A stretch of 64,000 bases of DNA, from contig NW_024041484.1 in assembly GCF_014851395.1 (NCBI RefSeq), positions 1,505,015 to 1,569,014 on the forward strand, written 5' to 3'. The stretch is from Micropterus salmoides. Lineage: Eukaryota > Chordata > Actinopteri > Centrarchiformes > Centrarchidae. Below the pieces are notes generated by a model. That model had not been told where the DNA came from and did no database searches. It saw nothing but the letters and a program-made list of their open reading frames with translations. A program made the position numbers and the translations under genes. Below, in pieces: positions 42,846-57,235 of the stretch; the stretch's first letter is position 1; each line of letters opens with the position of its first letter.

Positions 42846-42880
42846 ACACACACACACATACACACACACACACACACAGA
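42846..42880. repeat. (CA)n microsatellite
   Basis: CA repeats with one TA interruption, just upstream of efcab6 exon 1. Confidence 0.85.
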
Positions 42881-42987
42881 TCATGTTCATGTGTTAACTA
42901 GCAACCGCAGTCCGTCCTCCCAGTGTCGTTTATCAGCCTCCTGTCTTCCTACTACCTCTCTTCCCACACATACCAGTTTTGCCCAGT

Positions 42988-43135
42988 ATGGCCAAGCTGC
43001 TGCCACTTCACCCTGGACTGAGACAGCTGGTCATCGGTTTGCGGCCCCACACGGCTCCCAGCACTACCACACACTCCTCCACAGGCAGACAGAAGGGTGG
43101 GGCATCCAGGCAGACAGGGATCCACACAGATGGAG
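42988..43135 (+). CDS. efcab6: efcab6 exon 1 (N-terminus)
   Basis: ATG at 42988 opens MAKLLPLHPGLRQLVIGLRP, followed by a Ser/Thr-rich segment. The exon ends before GTAAGT at 43136 in phase 1. No EF-hand is present here. The start is chosen because it is the first ATG of the frame; an untranslated exon upstream is possible. Confidence 0.65.
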
Positions 43136-46100
43136 GTAAGTGTTCAGTTCACTCTGCTATTTTTGCCTATTCGAGCTTTAATATTATTGAATGATATTAC
43201 AGTTTACTGAATATTTCTTTGTCAGAAAAGTCTTGGCTTGTGGTGTATACACCACCTGAAAAGTTTGGTGGCACTTTCTAATAATGAAGAGTTTCTAAGT
43301 TGTAACTAATGGCCTCATTAATGGTTAATAGAAGACTTACTGTTTTTACCCTGTCCTGCCCAGCAGCCTGGGATGCAGTATGAGGAGCTGGATACCATGT
43401 TGTGCCAGACAGATTTTACTTTAACAAAGGAGTTTTAATTTAGTCCTTGGTCATCTTTATTATTGGGAATAATAATGGGAAGGAGGGATTTGGAGGAAAG
43501 AAAAAAAAGGGGTGGGGCGGAGGGTGTTTCTGTATGTGTGTATGTGTGTGTGTGTGCACAAGCCTGTCACGCAATGTAGTTATTAGTGAGAGTGGGCTGC
43601 CACAACAGGCGCACTGGCCCCAGCTGCATGGGAGTGAGACCACAGGAGAACCAGGGGCAACAGCCCTCAGCCCAGCCAGAGGCCACCCTCAAAGTGCCGG
43701 CAGAGCCATAGCCCTGGGCCCCGCGAACCCAAGGCCTGTCTAGCCCAGACATCCACCCCAACGGGAGCAAGCCAAGACCCACCACGACAGCACCAGCTGT
43801 GCGCCAGCGGAACTACCAAATGCACTCGTCCCGGGAAAGCCGGCAGGGGGCGCCACATCCATCAAGCCCAGGGCATGTGCCAGCGACCACCCCGCCCAGC
43901 CTAAGTACAGGCCCCTGGGGCCCAGACTCACAGCCTCACCCACACCCAGTAAGCAAGGTCCCCTAGTTCAGGCCAGGAGCCTGCAGCCCCCAGCATCATT
44001 TAGATCACATTGTAAAGATCTGTTTGAACTTTTTGAACCCAGTGATCAGTGGCAACAAAGCCTAATGAAAACTACAGCAATTCACACACACAGCCTGGCA
44101 ACCCAAATCTTTTCCTTATTAATGGCTTAAAGCAGATATGACAACATTAGAAAACAATAGTTACAACGTATGGACTAATAATACACTGCTCAATGATGAA
44201 ATGAATGGAAGGGATCTTTATGAACAAAATAGTTAAAATTTCAAAATCTTTAGTTGTATAATTTGTTGCAAACAAATGGCGTTACTGTGGTCAGTGGTAA
44301 CCACAATGACCAACTGACTGAGGGCTGGATTCAAAATCACACCAAAAATCAATGTAAAGAAATTAAATATCACAGGCTGATCTAACTTGCATTATTTTCT
44401 TTGAAATGGCGGACCTGCCAATGCTGGTGAATCTCTGGTGAATGCCAGTCGAGCTTGACGGTGCTGGGCTGTTAGCATAGATCTCACTAGAGGAGGCCAG
44501 GCCCTTTCTGGTCCTGTCCAGCTCTCCTCGTGTAATGGCCCATCCCTTGGTATCTCCTCCATGCTCTTGAGTCTTTGCTTGGAGACACAGCAAACCTTGT
44601 TGATAAGGAATATTGATGTTCCATCCTGGAGGAGCTGGACTACCTGTGAAACCTGAATGGGCTGCATGTACCACATCATGCTACCAGTAGTAACAAAGAC
44701 ACTAGCAAAACTAGAGAACAATCAGTCAGGAAGGATAAGGAGAGAGCAACTGTCTGTGGACACCACTCTCAATACCATTCCCATTTTTGGATGTTGTCTT
44801 GTTGTTGCCTCTCCAGTGCACCTGTTGTCACTTTTATATGCACCACAACAGATGACAGTGATCAGAGTTCAGGTCTAGCTAAGAGTCATTAGCTGACCCC
44901 ACAAGTGTTCATGGACCTTCCAGCTCTAGTTATTTCTCTTATGTAACTGTTCTTGCTTGGGAGACAACAGATTGATAAAGTAGAGACAGTAGCTCAGGCG
45001 TCAGACTAGCAGATATCTGTGTTCTCTAGGGATCTGGCAAGGTTGTGTCTTACAAGAATGTTTACATGAACTTCCTGGCTCCACAGATTAGAGTGCAGTA
45101 ATAAATTCCAATATGATGTAGCATTGGAGTCTAAACATCAGATTTGTTTTTCAGGTTAAGGCCAGGTAAAGATGAACTAAGAGGGAAACATACAGGACCT
45201 AGGGGGAGGATAGAAACATAAAAGGGACCAATAGATGTTCTCCTTAAGATACAGTGGGTACGGAAAGTATTCAGACCCCTTTAAATTTTTCACTCTTTGT
45301 TTCATTGCAGCCATTTTCCAAAAATCAAAAAAGTTCATTTTATTTCTCAGTAATGTACACTCAGCACCCCATCTTGACCGAAAAAAACAGAAATGTAGAA
45401 ATTTTTGCAAATGTATTAAAAAAGAAAAACTGAAACATCACATGGTCATAAGTATTCAGACCCTTTGCCGTGACACTCATATTTAACTCAGGTGCTGTCT
45501 ATTTCTTCTGATCATCCTTGAGATGGTTCTACACCTTCATTTGAGTCCAGCTGTGTTTGATTATACTGATTGGACTTGATTAGGAAAGCCACACACCTGT
45601 CTATATAAGACCTTACAGCTCACAGTGCATGTCAGAGCAAATGAGAATCATGAGGTCAAAGGAACTGCCTGAAGAGCTCAGAGACAGAATTGTGGCAAGG
45701 CACAGATCTGGCCAAGGTTACAAAAAAATTTCTGCTGCACTTAAGCTTCCTAAGAGCACAGTGGCCTCCATAATCCTCAAATGGAAGAAGTTTGGGACGA
45801 CCAGAACCCTTCCTAGAGCTGGCCGTCCGGCCAAACTGAGCTATCGGGGGAGAAGAGCCTTGGTGAGAGAGGTAAAGAAGAACCCAAAGGTCACTGTGGC
45901 TGAGCTCCAGAGATGCAGTCGGGAGATGGGAGAAAGTTGTAGTAAGTCAACCATCACTGCAGCAATCCACCAGTCGGGGCTTTATGGCAGAGTGGCCCGA
46001 CGGAAGCCTCTCCTCAGTGCAAGACACATGAAAGCCCGCATGGAGTTTGCTAAAAAACACCTGAAGGACTCCAAGATGGTGATAAATAAGATCCTCTGGT

Positions 46101-49100
46101 CTGATGAGACCAAGATAGAACTTTTTGGCCTTAATTCTAAGCGGTATGTGTGGAGAACACCAGGCACTGCTCATCACCTGTCCAATACAGTCTCAACAGT
46201 GAAGCATGGTGGTGGCAGCATCATGCTGTGGGGGTGTTTTTCAGCTGCAGGGACAGGACGACTGGTTGCAATCGAGGGAAAGATGAATGCGGCCAAGTAC
46301 AGGGATATCCTGGCGAAAACCTTTTCCAGAGTGCTCTGGACCTCAGACTGGGCCGAAGGTTTACCTTCCAACAAGACAGTGACCCTAAGCGCACCGCTAA
46401 AATAACGAAGGAGTGGCTTCACAACAACTCCGTGGCTGTTCTTGAATGGCCCAGCCAGAGCCCTGACTTAAACCCAATTGAGCATCTCTGGAGAGACCTG
46501 AAAATGGCTGTCCACCAATGTTTACCATCCAACCTGACAGAACTGGAGAGGATCTGCAAGGAGGAATGGCAGAGGATACCCAAATCCAGATGTGAAAAAC
46601 TTGTTGCATCTTTCCCAAAACGACTCATGGCTGTATTAGATCAAAAGGGTGCTTCTACTAAATACTGAGCAAAGGGTCTGAATACTTATGACCATGTGAT
46701 ATTTCAGTTTTTCTTTTTTAATAAATTTGCAAAAATTTCTACATTTCTGTTTTTTTCTGTCAAGATGGGATGCTGAGTGTACATTACTGAGAAATAAAAT
46801 GAACTTTTTTGATTTTTGGAAAATGGCTGCAATGAAACAAAGAGTTTAAAGGGGTCTGAATACTTTCCGTACCCACTGTATGGTGTTGGCATATGTTCAC
46901 GTGTTGTATGCTGGCACTATATCTCCTCGGCCAGGCTCAATAAACCATGCTATGTAAAGTCATCAGTCTCCAAAACTTCTTCATCACAGCTGAACCTGGC
47001 TCACAATATTTCTTCAACATGATTCACAATCGCTTATGCTTCCTAACTGTACAGACTGATATCCTGAAGTTTAACTGACCTGAGTTATACTGTAATGATT
47101 AAGTGTTCCCTTATAATTTATCACAGAATGATGGCAGCCTCTGGATTACACTTTTTGTATTTTTGTTTATTACCTCTGTTTTCTGCCATCCCTCTCTAGT
47201 AACATTTACCAGAGAAGAGCTCTTAAGAGCTCTCTTCTCGCTGGTTAAACTGAGACAGCGGCCACCTGGCGAATGTCTGCTCTCTGGCCAACAAAATGGA
47301 TGAACTACTGCTCCTCAACAGAACTAAGTCGGACTTCTGCAGATCTGCCGCCCTCTGTTTCACCGAGTCCTGGCTCACCGAGCACATCCCGGACAGCGCA
47401 CTTCAACTACCGGGTTTTAATCTCTTCCTTGCGGATCGTGTAACGGAGCTCACAGGAAAAACAACTCTGTCTCTACATAACCGAAGGTTGGTGTATAGAT
47501 GTCACAGTGTTGAAGAAATCATGCAGCCCTCACTTAGAGACATTATTCATAAACCTTTTTATTCACCGCGGGAGTTTTCCTCGTTTGTTCTGGTCGCCGT
47601 CTACATTCCGCCTCAGGCCTGTGTTAGTGAGGCGTTACTACACCTGGCCGACCAGATAACTAACGTGGAGAAAAAACATCCAGACTCCCTGCTCATTGTT
47701 CTCGGGGACTTCAACAGAGCAAACCTCTGCCATGAACTCCCAAAATAGAGACAGCATGTTAAGTGTCCCACCAGGGACATTAACACACTGGACCACTGCT
47801 ACACAACATTAAAGGACGCCTATCGCTCTGTCCCCCATGCAGCCTTAGGACTCTGATCACTGTCTGGTTCAGCTTATCCCAACATACCGGCAAGAACTGA
47901 AATCTGCTAAACCTGTTGTAAAGACTGTGAAAAGATGGACCAACGACTCAAAGCTGGAGTTACAGGCCTGCTCTGACTGCACTAACTGGAGTGTTTTTGA
48001 GGCTGCAGCCACTGACCTGGACGAACTAACTGACACTGTGACACCTTACATCAGTTTTTGTGAGGACATGTGTGTGCCGACTAAAACCTTCCGCACATAC
48101 AACCACCAAAAACCCTGGTTCACAGCAAAACTCAGGCAGCTTTGTCAGACCAAGGAGGAGGCCTTCAGAAGTGGGGCCAGAGTCCTGTATAACCAGGCCA
48201 GGAACACGCTGACTACAAATAGTTTCAGCTCCTCCCCTCTGGTAGGCACTACAGAGCACTGTACACCAAAACCAACAGACTCAAGAACAGTTTCTTCCCA
48301 CAAGCCATCACTCTGATAAACAGCTGATTTCTGACTCACAGTCTCAGGAACAATTCCTGTGCAATAACCCAGTAACTCTGTCTCTAATCAGCCACCTGTT
48401 TACCGGTTTCCACTTATTATTTATTTATTCACCATTCTCTATTTCAGAGCTGTTCATACCGTTCATGTTGTATATTGTATATACTGTATACCAAATTTAG
48501 TTTTTGTTTATAGCGTGTATATATGTGTTCTCTAGACTGTAGCCTGTGTTTGCTTTTATTACTGTATTATTGTTGTTGTATTATTGTATAAGTAAGCACA
48601 TCGTGAACAATGTACAATCCAGAGTCAAATTCCTCGTATGTGCACACATACCTGGCAAATAAAGCTGATTCAAATGTGGTCATTCAGAAAAGGGATGTTA
48701 ATATTCTGTACGTTCATCTGACTTGACACTGAGGGAGATCCTGTTTATGTAAAACAGTGTGTGTGTGTGTGTGTGTGTGTATACACATGGATGAAAGTAT
48801 ATGTGGGGATACATGATGTGTATAAATGAACACACGATCATTGTTTTGTGTATTTGTATATATACTTGTGAGACATGAGGCAGATTGTAAAAAACAAACT
48901 TCCCTCCTGGGAAACTATATTCAAGTGACATTAAACATTTCATCCTCATCTGACACCCTCAGCCCACGCAGTGACCTACCACCGCCTCACCCTGGAGCAG
49001 GTGGAGCCTCTGATCCGCGGCAGACTGACGAGCATCAAGTCAGCTTTAATGGCAGTGGACCCTGATGGGACAGGGCTGGTGAGCAAAGAAGAGTTCAGAC

Positions 49101-52100
49101 GAGTCCTGGAAAGCCAGCTGTCTGTCAGCCAGAACCAGCTTGACACTGTGCTCAACCAGGTGAGAGGGACATTCACTTTCCTCTCTTTCCACACAGAGAT
49201 CAGAGGTCAAGGTGAGTGAGGCTTCATTGTGAGACACCCAGTACAGGAACATTCACTCGTCTATTTTTGTGAGGTCCTTATTGTGAATAGTGACAGCTGG
49301 GTGCTTGTGAAAACGAACCAAATCTGTATCTGACCAGGTGCTCTAGAAGAAGATGTAGATAAAAAGCTTTTATTAAACCTACTGTGTGGATTTTTCATTG
49401 TTTATTACAGACGAAATACTATGTGGTTCAAACTAAAGGAATTTACTTTTACCTTTACATATCATATGTGTTCTTAAGGTCAAACGTGCCGAATGCATTT
49501 CCTATCTCATAAAACATTTACGGTGTATTTTTGATTCTCCAAAGAGGGTTAAAAGTTACTTGTTGACATTTCTTCTCATCTAAGAGGCATCTAACTATAC
49601 TGTGTTACCTATACCTTGCACTTCCGGGTCTATGCGTTCAAGTAATCCAACTGGCTGAAGATCCCAAACAGATCCAGAACATACAGGAGGGATTGAGTAT
49701 CCCATTTGGCCTGGGATTGCCGTGGAATCCCCCAGGAGAGGCTGGGCCAGTAAGCTAGGAAGAAGGACTTGTTGGGTACATTGCTCAATCTGCTCCTACC
49801 TGGACCCAGATAAGGAATTGGTTTTCTGGGCCTTTCAAGGTACAAGACATATTTATTAGTCATTTAACAGGATTGTAAATTAGATCAATTTTGTAGTTCC
49901 CCTTATACTCACAGAAGCAAAACTTTTGATAAAAAATTTCCCCCTAGTTTTGATTGTGCCATTAGAATTTCCACAGAAAACCTAGTTATTTCTGCTGTTA
50001 TGTGAGGCAGCATCCAGAAGATGGCAGTAGAAGATTCTTTTGTCTCTGGCAGACAGCTGACATTGACAAACGATGCTCCAAGGCCGTGGAGACCTGGAAT
50101 CTGGCAGCTGTTAAAGCAGACGTTTGTTTGCACCTCTGTTGGCTGGCATCAGTTTTTCCTCTGATCCAGCCCACAGACATATTCTTTGCTGTGTTTTATT
50201 TCATACAAAGTCTTTAAAGTAAAAGATGAAGGAGCACCTTTAAACCCCCCCCTGGTCTGTGCCAGCAGCAGCCTGATATTGCTGGGTGGTGTCGGATGTG
50301 GAAGTCATCACTCTCGGCCTAATGAGAGTGTTGAGGCCTTGTATCAGGATGCTTCTCCTCTCTGGCATTGATCAATCGAGCGTGCACGTGTGTGTGTGTT
50401 GTATTTAGGGTCCGTGCACAGCGGCGTAATTCCCCCTTTCCCTTCATCTTCATCTGTGTGCGCGATGCCTCTGTCACTCCGCTACGCCACTGTAATCGTC
50501 TCCACTGTTCCTTTGTTCCGTCTCAGCGCTCATGCCTGACAGTTTGACTGCCTGTCTCTCCTACACAGATTTCCTCCCGTAATATCAGCACGTTGTGTCT
50601 TCCACCCCCCCAAACACAAGCCCACTTCCCTCCGTCCCCTGCCGACCCCCCCACTCACCGTCTTATTCATTAAAGACATTGTGTGGGTGAGGTGAGTGTG
50701 TGTGTGCTTTCTGGAGACTTGTGGAAAGTTTACTTTAGAAGACTATCACTGGAGTAGCAGCTGTTGTTCTGGTGGCATTTTGATGTGGAAGTCGCTTTGT
50801 GCTTGAGGGAGCGAGATGCCACGACGAGCAGCCCGAACCCCCCCACTTCTTTTTTTTCTATTTATTCATACTTCTGGTCTCATCCATGGCACATTTTTTA
50901 AAAGCAGAGATTGAGATATTTTTTTTGTTAAATACTGATCAATTATTAAAGCTGGGCCTGTAAAAGACAAGCTGCTTGAATAATTAGAGCTTCAAGGGGA
51001 GGAGGGAGGGTCATGGACAAAAAGACAATCACACCTGCCAAATCAGATGAAAAAGAGAAGCGGGTGACAGACAGCCAGACTAAGGCAGAGAACAAGACCG
51101 AGAAAACCCATTGCATCATGAGAGCTCATGCGCCTTTTATGTTTCTTCAGTGTGATTAGAATTTATTTGGATTCCTCTTAAATGTTGCGGTATACTACCT
51201 ATCTCCTTGGAAACACACTTTGCAATTTAAAGCCTAATTTGAACCCACTGGCTGTGACAACTGATTTTTCAAGATCGTGGAGAATCTGCAGTCATCTGCC
51301 AAAACAATGGCTGTTGACATGTTCTGTTATCTTCCGGTGTGTGTGGATGATCTTTCCCCCTCTAGACTGACCCTCACTCCTGTTAGGGTAACAGGACAAA
51401 TCTGAACGTGATCCTGCACTTTGAGCTAAGGTCAGAATAAAGGAAGTTGAAGTAATGAAATTGGAATTTTAACGGAATTTTCCATTTTCATTTCTTTTCA
51501 AGCAATCACCCATAGCTGAGTTGCACAGGGAGTGTGATGGCTCCTGTGTGAAGCCCGAAAAGCAGTTCTGGTATGAACACACATTTTTTTTATTATTAAC
51601 TTTTCTTTTGATGTTTTACTAAACATTTTGTACACCAATCACAAATCCATACAAAAAACAGACTTTTACAGATCTTCACCCCACTTAATATTTCTTGGAG
51701 ATGTCCTCTAGTCTACATGAATAATCACGATGCTTTGTTTCTCTCTTCTGGAGAAAGAAAAAACACAGTCTTATGGCCCCTTGCTATCCATACTATCAGC
51801 AACTGACCTCTGTCTCACCTTCAGCCTCAAAGTGAACTGCAGGTGTAACAACGCTGTCACAGGTATATAGAGCATGAAGAGCCCCCCTCCTCCCCTGAGG
51901 TGGGGGCTGTGTGTTATGCTCCGTGGCTGCTGATAGCAGTGATAATTGGACGGTGTGGTGTCTATAATAAGACTCAATGCCAGGAGCTCCGCTGGGGACT
52001 GCTGCACTGGATTACACCATGAAAGGATGTAGGGCAGGGCAAAAGGGACTGTACTTTGATTATGAGCCACCAAAATAGGTATACGTGTGTGAGTGTGTGC

Positions 52101-55100
52101 TAAGTATTTGTCTGCTTGATCGAATGTATGTGTGTATTTGTGGAAACTAGTTCTCTGATTTTGTGTGTTTGGGTATGTGCCAACTCCTTACCAGTTCTTC
52201 CTAGTGTGTGTGTGTCCATGCATCTCTGTGTGTAGAACAGCACAAGGTCAGAACAAAAGCATGTGGCTGTGCATTCCCCAGGTGTGCCCCGTTCTACAGA
52301 ACAGCACCTAGTGTATTCCCTGAACAGACTCATCCTGAAAATTACTGCTCAACCCACCTGACGCCAGCCAGCCGCTTCACCACGCTGCTCTTCCTGTCTC
52401 CACAGAGACACCGTTATTATGAGGCATTAGCACAGACTCTGGTGCTGGAATGTTTGAAACTTTGGCGTGGGGCTTGAGTGCAGGAGTATGTTAGATGGGG
52501 AGTCATGTCACCCCATCATCTTCATCCTCCTCTTGGTTTTCATGTTTGCACGTCTTTGTGTGTGTGGCTGCTGTAGGTGTGTGAGCGCAGCAGTGAAGCA
52601 GTGGACTACATGCAGTTTCTGAGGCTCTTCAGACGAGCTTCCATGGCCCACAGAGACTGCAGCAGTGTGAGGTACACACACACTCAGACAGACCTTTTCT
52701 AAACAAAGAAATACAACACTGCGTTTGCATTTTTAAGCGTTTGGTGGCAGCAGCTGAACATGCTTTGCATCTGTGTTTCTCTCAGGCGTGGTCCACAGAG
52801 CACTTCCATGTCCCTGTTGGAGATACAGAAGCATCTTAAAGATAAGGTGTGTACCCTCTGTTTCCCTCCAATCACCTAAATGTTTGACTAGTTCACTGTC
52901 ACAAGCTGCAAACCAGGTACAGTCTATTGGCATTAAGCTGCATTTGAATCAAATGCTCAGCATCAAAGTTTGGCAAAATAATTGTTTGCACATACCCTGT
53001 TGATGATTCGCCTACTAGTGGTGCTATGGAGAAATGTTTTGATGAGCGGGTCCCCATTTTGTTTCTCATGTTGTACTAGTATGATAAATGTATGCAAATG
53101 TGTATGTGGGTGACGCGATGCACATTCCTGCCAACGGTTTCATGCTATTCCACTGATCAGTGCGTCAGATGTGCCAGAAAAAGGCGGGTAAGAAGTGGAA
53201 TGCTATCAGACATGGATGTGAATAATGCAGGTTTCAAAACAACAGAACAGAAAAGAACATCTTTAAAAATGTTTTATGAGGTAGGAAATGCATTTGTGAG
53301 GCCGCGAGGATGCATACAGTGTTGCTGAAACATATCTAAAGACCAGCATTTGATTTTGCAGAATCACCAAAGTAAATCAGCACAAATCTTTTGTGTTGAG
53401 TTCAGCTTTGACCAATAGGAAGCTGTCTTTACAGTGCAGCTGTTTGCAAGCTATATGGCTCAGAAAACTATTGTGATAGACTAGTGCTAGCATAGTTCAC
53501 CAACTTTCCAGTTGTCTCTAAGGTTCAAACTAACTAAGGATTGTATGAAGATACATGGATGAACTTTCTGATGTGACCATTGCATTAGGCCTCTAAATTT
53601 TATAAAATTTTAGTCTTCTTAATTTTATTGTATTTTATGAGTCGGTAACACTAGAGCTTCAATTTACAAGCTGCTACCAAGTTAAGCCTAGTTAAAACTA
53701 GTTGAAGCCCGATTTGCAAGTTGCCAAGCTTGGCGACTGTTGGGCTGTGATCATGGGCAAATCTGCGAGTGATCAGCCCTGGCCAATCGTTATGTGCATT
53801 CGTTATGAAGCGATTTTATTTGGTCAAGTTTCCCTTAGCACTCTTATAAAAACCAAAATATGAAAAACAAACCCGAGTTTTTCTCAGCGTGGTAATCGAA
53901 CACAGTTTTACTTAAAATACTTGAAATACTTTGAATTTGAAATGGTAATACTAACTGTCTGATCTTTTACCGTGGTTTATCATTAAACCTATGACTGCTT
54001 CATCCCTAATTTCCATAGCCCTTATAAATTGTATATAGTATATATTGGGGCTGCCCCACAAAACTTCCCATTCTACTAGTAGCTGTTCAAGGGAAATACA
54101 AAACTGGAATAATCAGCCTTCAAAAAACAGATTTTACAAGGGCCAGCAGCAAGCTGCCCGCCAATGACAAGTGCTAATGATTCTGAATGTGTCGGAACAA
54201 CCAGCAACAACACTGAACATTTTGTTATTTTATTGTAACACAGTATTAAATCACACAAAATTCGCTGTTCAAACAGGGGAATAAATACTTCCAACTAAAC
54301 AAGAGCAAATACTCCCAGACTGATCAACACGATGGATGATGTATAATATTGCTTACAACTTATTACTCCTTGTTACCGGACTGAACGGAGATGGGCTCTT
54401 TGAATGTCGTTGAGATTGTTGTGGACGTAACTTAACCAACTCTGCCTGATTCCGTGGTGAACAGTGGCTCTTGCAGAGAAGTGTGGTAGTGTAGTCTGTG
54501 GTTTACATAGGTCTGAATGGGCTCGAAGGAGCTCAGGTAAGAGTTTAAGCGGAACGTGCTGGTCTGTTTGCTTCGTTTAGGTTGAATCTGAGGGTATCTG
54601 AGGAGTGGACAGAAATGTTGGAGAGGTTTGTGTGCCGGGTGGGATCGTAGGTGCATGAGGCCGTGGTGAATTTCAAGCAACTTAAGAAACCGAAGGATGT
54701 GGAGAGGAACATGGCTTCAAGGGTCAAATCAATAGAGGGATCAGTCAATCAAATCAATAAGTATCCTGCGCAGAGAGTTCGGATGCAACGGGCGAGGAGG
54801 TCTGGTGTCAGGGGTAATTGTTTTGGAGTGAGCCAAGGTTCTGCTTTCCGAAGGCCTTGATTAGCATGGGATGTGGGGGTTAGAGATGGAAGGAGCAGGT
54901 GCTCGGGAAAGGAGTTTGATGCAGAAGTTTATCCAGCTAAGGTACAGGTGGATGGCAGATGTTATGGTTTGAGGACTGAGTGGGCGTTGGTGATGAAGTT
55001 GGTTAAAGATACAATGTTGATGGAAGGAAACGGCCGGCCGATCGAAAGACGGTTGTGAGAAATGAAACAAAGGAGAGAGAAAGGGTTTGGAGGTTATATT

Positions 55101-57146
55101 CATATGTGCAGGTGGTTGAAATAGTGACAGAGAGAGGCGTGGTCCTGTTCCTGAACTTTAGTTCTATAACTTAATTTCTGTACCGGTCACATCTACACGC
55201 ATGCTGCGGTGCACAATGGTTTGTGTCAAGCGCACAGCAGCAAAGACATTAACTGATCAGCCACACACACATGCTGAAAACGTGGATGAAGTAGACACAA
55301 CACTTACAATTTGTAAACCTGATCACTCAGGTAAATAAACAGCTGCCACAGTGGGCTATATTTCTTTTCTTTTTGAGAGGTCTCTGAGAGAAAGAAGGTC
55401 TTGTAACCTGCAGCAGTTTTGGAGAGCTGATGCTAACTGGGGTCCAAAGAAAGAAAGAAAGAATTTTCCATGCATTAAACTAAAGTCAAGATGGTGCCGC
55501 ATTAGCCAGTTGCTGCAGCTGGGACTGTGTGTGTGTTTAGTGTATTTCTTGTGTTCTGCTGGCTTCATTACTTCATTGGCAAGTGTGCTCTGACAAACAA
55601 ATGAATGAAACACTAACCTGACTGTGTGTGTGAGGGAGTGATTCATGTGGCAGCAGACCATTTTTGGGGGGGGGGGGCATGGTGCCAGCTCTTGCAGAAT
55701 TCAGGCTCTACGTAGGAAGCATGACAGAATTGACTCTGGATTTGTGCTGCTTGTGTTCCACATATTAAACCAGGCTGTTGATGTTGTGGTGAATTGCTGA
55801 AAATTTACCAAATCCTCTCTGTGGATAAATGAATGCCTGAGGGCTATCAGGGCTGTCCTTATCCTTACCACAGGCATATGCATGTGTGTGTGAGTGTGTT
55901 GAATTGTATGTTGCTGTATTCAGGAAAAATCTCTCTTACAGCCCACGTTCTTCAGTCGACACAATACACGTTTATTTGTAGTCCATCCATATCCTCCTCT
56001 TTCTACATAATGCCATTCTTTCTGTGTATATGCTTTTGCTACTTATCTTACCAGCTGACCGGATGTGTCTAAGGAGAGTGACTTATAGCAACAATAATAT
56101 GATGTCAACCAGGGCTATAAGAAAAGACAGACGATGTCACAGTACGCCAATTGATAGTAATTTTCAACACTCACATGGGCAATAATGGAGAAAGACTCTT
56201 AGTCTTAGAGCTAGGTTGAGAAGCTCACACATCGGGAGGAATTCATATATTTTAATGACAGAACAAGAATGTCATATTGCAGCGGACCCTTTATGTTGCA
56301 AACATCTACAGTGGGTGTGGCAGTATTCTGCAAAGATTCAAGGCAAAGACAATACAACTAAAATAGGACCAGAAAAGTATCCACAAACAAAATTAAATAC
56401 ATAAAATAAAAAAAATATAGGCTGTAGATGTTATTAGCCCTAAAACTTTGAGAATGTATGTATGGATAAGAATGGCAATCAAGATGCTGGAAAGGATATT
56501 TGAAGACGAATCGTGGACCTCTGTGATCCATTGCATATAAGGAGAGGCAGGCAGCGTTCCACATGAATGTCGAGCTAACAATGAAGCATATAGCAGTGGC
56601 TTTTATGAGGTCATGCAAGCTACCAAAGTAGTGCAAAAGGACTGCTGTGAATGGTCACCATTGTTCTTCTCCTGTTTTGTGCTCATGTTGCTGTTTTAAA
56701 TATCCCTCCAGTAGTGATTGTTTCGCTTTTCTTCCATCGGTATATTTAGCAGTTGTTCACGCACAGCCAATTCTCCAATGGTCCTCCTTTATGGCACCAA
56801 CTGTGGTTGCTAGGAGACTTGTGATGCAATCATAAAGCCTCTACATACACTACCTCCTTCTATCCAAACAAATGCCAGTCACTTCTAAATCCATCTCCAT
56901 AAACACTCTGCATTGGACTTCTGTTACAAAGACAAATGGTTCTGTTGTCACAGCCACAGTATGAGGATGTTGGCCTACCCAGGTAGTGACCTCTCTGAGG
57001 GACAAAAAGAGGCTGTGTTTAAGAGAAAGTTGTGCTGAATAAATCTGATCTTCTGAGGGCTGTTTACTGAATAAACAAGAAAGCCACCAGGGAATCCTCT
57101 CTGCAGTACAGTTTTGGTGACTTTGATCTCTGTCAATTACTGTAAT

Positions 57147-57235
<89 letters not shown>

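Noticed and set aside
43447..43943. Overlapping open frames on both strands in the GC-rich block
   Set aside because: GC-rich DNA rarely contains stops; no frame resembles a protein family and the frames conflict.
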